A DNA stretch of 64,000 nucleotides from Blastocatellia bacterium (GTDB taxonomy: Bacteria > Acidobacteriota > Blastocatellia > UBA7656): positions 62,001 through 126,000 of the forward strand of contig DATENM010000063.1 in the NCBI GenBank assembly GCA_035275065.1, in the 5' to 3' direction. The notes beneath the pieces were generated by a model. That model was given only the letters and a program-made list of their open reading frames with translations, was not told the origin of the DNA and made no database searches. Numbering within the stretch: position 1 is the first letter of the stretch; the number at the start of each line of letters is the position of its first letter. Shown in pieces: positions 61,501 through 64,000 of the stretch. A program made the translations under genes and the position numbers.

Positions 61501-64000
61501 TTGGTTCGATTCAACGGCCTCTCGACGTCGGGCTTATAGAGCGCGGAGACCAGTTTCAATCCCACATTGGTTCGATTCAACGTTGAATGGGCAGGTACAA
61601 CCGATTTTACGCGCACGTGTTTCAATCCCACATTGGTTCGATTCAACGGCTGCGGCCGTCGAGACTGGTTTGACATAGAGCTGGTTTCAATCCCACATTG
61701 GTTCGATTCAACGGGCGCGGCTTGGCGATGGGGCGCTGCCAGACGCCGGGTTTCAATCCCACATTGGTTCGATTCAACGGTCTTTAAGCAACAACACGGC
61801 GATCTCTTCATCTGAGTTTCAATCCCACATTGGTTCGATTCAACGCCGTGCCTGGCTAACGATGTGCCGCGAGGACTACGCGTTTCAATCCCACATTGGT
61901 TCGATTCAACGATGGCCGCCTCGGTGGTCTTCGGCTCGACGCCGATGTTTCAATCCCACATTGGTTCGATTCAACGTTACGCGCACGACATCCAGCAGGG
62001 CGTTGACCTTGCGTTTCAATCCCACATTGGTTCGATTCAACGTTGTAATGCAGGTTGAGGGCGAACGTGATGCCCAGTTTCAATCCCACATTGGTTCGAT
62101 TCAACGCCGCGCAAGTAGAGAAACGACGAGCCCGCTTGCTTAAGTTTCAATCCCACATTGGTTCGATTCAACGAAGAGCATCGAAGCGTTTTCACTCGCC
62201 CGCTCGGAGGTTTCAATCCCACATTGGTTCGATTCAACGGAGGTCGAGGCAGGTGATAATATCGGAATTCGGGGAGTTTCAATCCCACATTGGTTCGATT
62301 CAACGCCATCTGGCCGGTGTCAATCGGCGTTCGCTCGATCTTGTTTCAATCCCACATTGGTTCGATTCAACGACTTTCGCAGAGAAGTTCTACGCCACGG
62401 CTTTTGGGCGTTTCAATCCCACATTGGTTCGATTCAACGTCCGGCGACAGCGGCGGCGGCGCACCTATTGTCATCCGTTTCAATCCCACATTGGTTCGAT
62501 TCAACGCTTCGGCACAGTCCACAACAGGACGCGGGCGGCTGAGTTTCAATCCCACATTGGTTCGATTCAACGGCTTCGCCGAGTTCGACGGCATAGGAGT
62601 TCAGTAGTGTTTCAATCCCACATTGGTTCGATTCAACGCTCCCCCTTTTTGATCTGTAGCCTGTGATATCCCAGGTTTCAATCCCACATTGGTTCGATTC
62701 AACGGCGCTTCGGCGCGGTGTAGGGCACCGGCGCTTTGGCGTTTCAATCCCACATTGGTTCGATTCAACGCCGTTTCAGCGTCAATACCCAATCCTGCAT
62801 CGGGTGTTTCAATCCCACATTGGTTCGATTCAACGATCTGCCGCGTGGCGACGACCGCGCCCCTGGTCGCCGTTTCAATCCCACATTGGTTCGATTCAAC
62901 GACTCCATATCGCGGTCGAGCCCCGCGACCTGCTTGGGTTTCAATCCCACATTGGTTCGATTCAACGCCGTTGGGCATATTCGTCTGAGCACACACTGGT
63001 AAGAGTTTCAATCCCACATTGGTTCGATTCAACGGCGGTGTCGTTGTAGACGAAGACCGCGGCGGGGGCGGTTTCAATCCCACATTGGTTCGATTCAACG
63101 TTGACCGATCCGGTCAGTCCGAGATGCAAAAATCGGGGTTTCAATCCCACATTGGTTCGATTCAACGACATGTCCGAAACAGAAATTGACGATTTGATTG
63201 TTAGTTTCAATCCCACATTGGTTCGATTCAACGGTCAAAGGGTGGCTTTGACTGGTAGCCAGTCGCAAGGTTTCAATCCCACATTGGTTCGATTCAACGC
63301 AGGATATAGCACGTATCGAAGAAACTTTTAATGTGAGGTTTCAATCCCACATTGGTTCGATTCAACGCACGAGCGATAACAACAGCACAGCGCCCACGCT
63401 CAAGTTTCAATCCCACATTGGTTCGATTCAACGATGATGCACTGCCAGGTTGAAAGTAACCATTGTTAGTTTCAATCCCACATTGGTTCGATTCAACGTA
63501 CAGCTTACACAGTCGCATCTGTCGGCATGGTAAAGTTTCAATCCCACATTGGTTCGATTCAACGTAATTGAAATTACTTGGCGACGCAACCGCACACGGC
63601 GGTTTCAATCCCACATTGGTTCGATTCAACGACTGCTGGCTTCGGCGCGGCTGATTTCACTAAGCAGGTTTCAATCCCACATTGGTTCGATTCAACGCCT
63701 TGAAAAAGGGGCGCACGCAGAGGGCCACCCCGAGTTTCAATCCCACATTGGTTCGATTCAACGTGGATTTGACGAGGGTGGCCCCGCACAACTTCAGGCG
63801 TTTCAATCCCACATTGGTTCGATTCAACGCCCGCCGCGCTGGCGCAATCCAGGCGGGTATATCAAGTTTCAATCCCACATTGGTTCGATTCAACGCATAT
63901 ATAATGACGCGGCCGTCGCCGCGAATAAAGTGTTTCAATCCCACATTGGTTCGATTCAACGCAGCCGTCGTGAGCTGGCCGCCTTCACGATCAAGGCAGT
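55593..64000 (-). CRISPR. Large CRISPR array, 126 complete repeats, continues past the window
   Basis: The 30-nt repeat on the plus strand starts GTTTCAATCCCACA and ends GGTTCGATTCAACG. I counted 126 complete copies from 55,593 to 63,961, plus one 9-nt partial copy at 61,290. Periods are 65-67, so spacers are mostly 35-37 nt. The repeat is highly uniform. The reverse complement ends in ATTGAAAC, the usual 5' handle of type I and III crRNAs, so the array is probably transcribed leftward, with the leader beyond 64,000 and the oldest spacers at the left. No cas genes are in the window; the subtype is not assignable, though repeats of this kind are common in I-A, I-B and III systems. Confidence 0.98.
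61269..61363. repeat. 30-nt direct duplication around a 35-nt insert inside the CRISPR array
   Basis: The segment starting CATCAATCAGCAGTACGGCA and ending in GTTTCAATC occurs at 61,269-61,298 and again, identical, at 61,334-61,363. The bases on both sides differ, so the duplication is exactly 30 nt. The first 21 nt are the end of a spacer and the last nine the start of the CRISPR repeat. The sequence between (61,299-61,333) is 35 nt, one spacer length. Removing one copy and the insert restores a normal repeat-spacer unit. Confidence 0.9.

Noticed and set aside
55600..63960. Many long frames on both strands with repeated SIPHWFDST-, FNPTLVRFN- or ESNQCGIET-like units
   Set aside because: They are translations of the CRISPR repeat and spacers, not proteins.

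Overview
The window reads as a piece of a soil-type bacterial genome, most simply an Acidobacteriota-like chromosome or metagenomic contig. That is inference from gene style only: a secreted RHS protein, TIR-WD40 and di-haem gene families, many small accessory genes and transposon scars. No marker gene fixes the taxonomy. No complete rRNA or tRNA gene is present.

Region by region. (1) 1-13,080 is mixed chromosomal content: the end of a small gene plus an HMA-ABC transporter, a lipoprotein MsrA, a periplasmic metal-dependent hydrolase, several secreted proteins of unknown or weak assignment separated by integron attC-like sites, a GH13 amylase, two decayed 3' ends of the same IS3-like transposon, and a membrane TIR-WD40 protein. 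(2) 13,181-40,404 is one almost unbroken minus-strand run of about 25 genes with many overlapping start/stop codons and a good sigma70 promoter at its head (40,432-40,460). It encodes a fatty acyl-AMP ligase, two free acyl carrier proteins and one carrier fused to a hydrolase, two KAS III-like enzymes, three ferritin-like/AurF-like diiron oxygenases, a haem-oxygenase-like diiron oxidase, a 2OG-Fe dioxygenase, a radical SAM enzyme, a MOSC protein, a single-module NRPS (A-T), a reductase-hydrolase fusion, four GT4 glycosyltransferases, a membrane SGNH hydrolase, an alpha/beta hydrolase and a PAS-PAS-GAF protein with no output domain. This looks like a biosynthetic cluster for an oxidised, probably glycosylated lipo-amino-acid or lipopeptide. 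I do not recognise it as a described pathway. (3) 40,500-45,900 holds decayed and single genes: an amber-interrupted small gene, a di-haem oxidoreductase, a secreted beta-propeller-like protein, an AlpA remnant, a HEPN protein, a tRNA 3'-half and an integrase remnant marking an old integration site. (4) 45,865-55,300 holds a 1,850-residue RHS protein with a possible lipoprotein immunity gene, a frameshifted M48-like protease divergent from an XRE regulator across a palindromic operator, a VapBC module and two small unknown genes. (5) 55,593-64,000 is a very large CRISPR array, 126 complete 30-nt repeats in the window and running off the end, with no cas genes in view. The ATTGAAAC-type end of the repeat lies on the minus strand, so transcription probably runs leftward and the leader and cas genes should lie to the right of the window.

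The two observations I rate highest are the oxygenase-rich biosynthetic operon and a fossil off-site spacer insertion in the CRISPR array (61,269-61,363): a 35-nt insert flanked by a 30-nt duplication that is displaced 21 nt from the true repeat.
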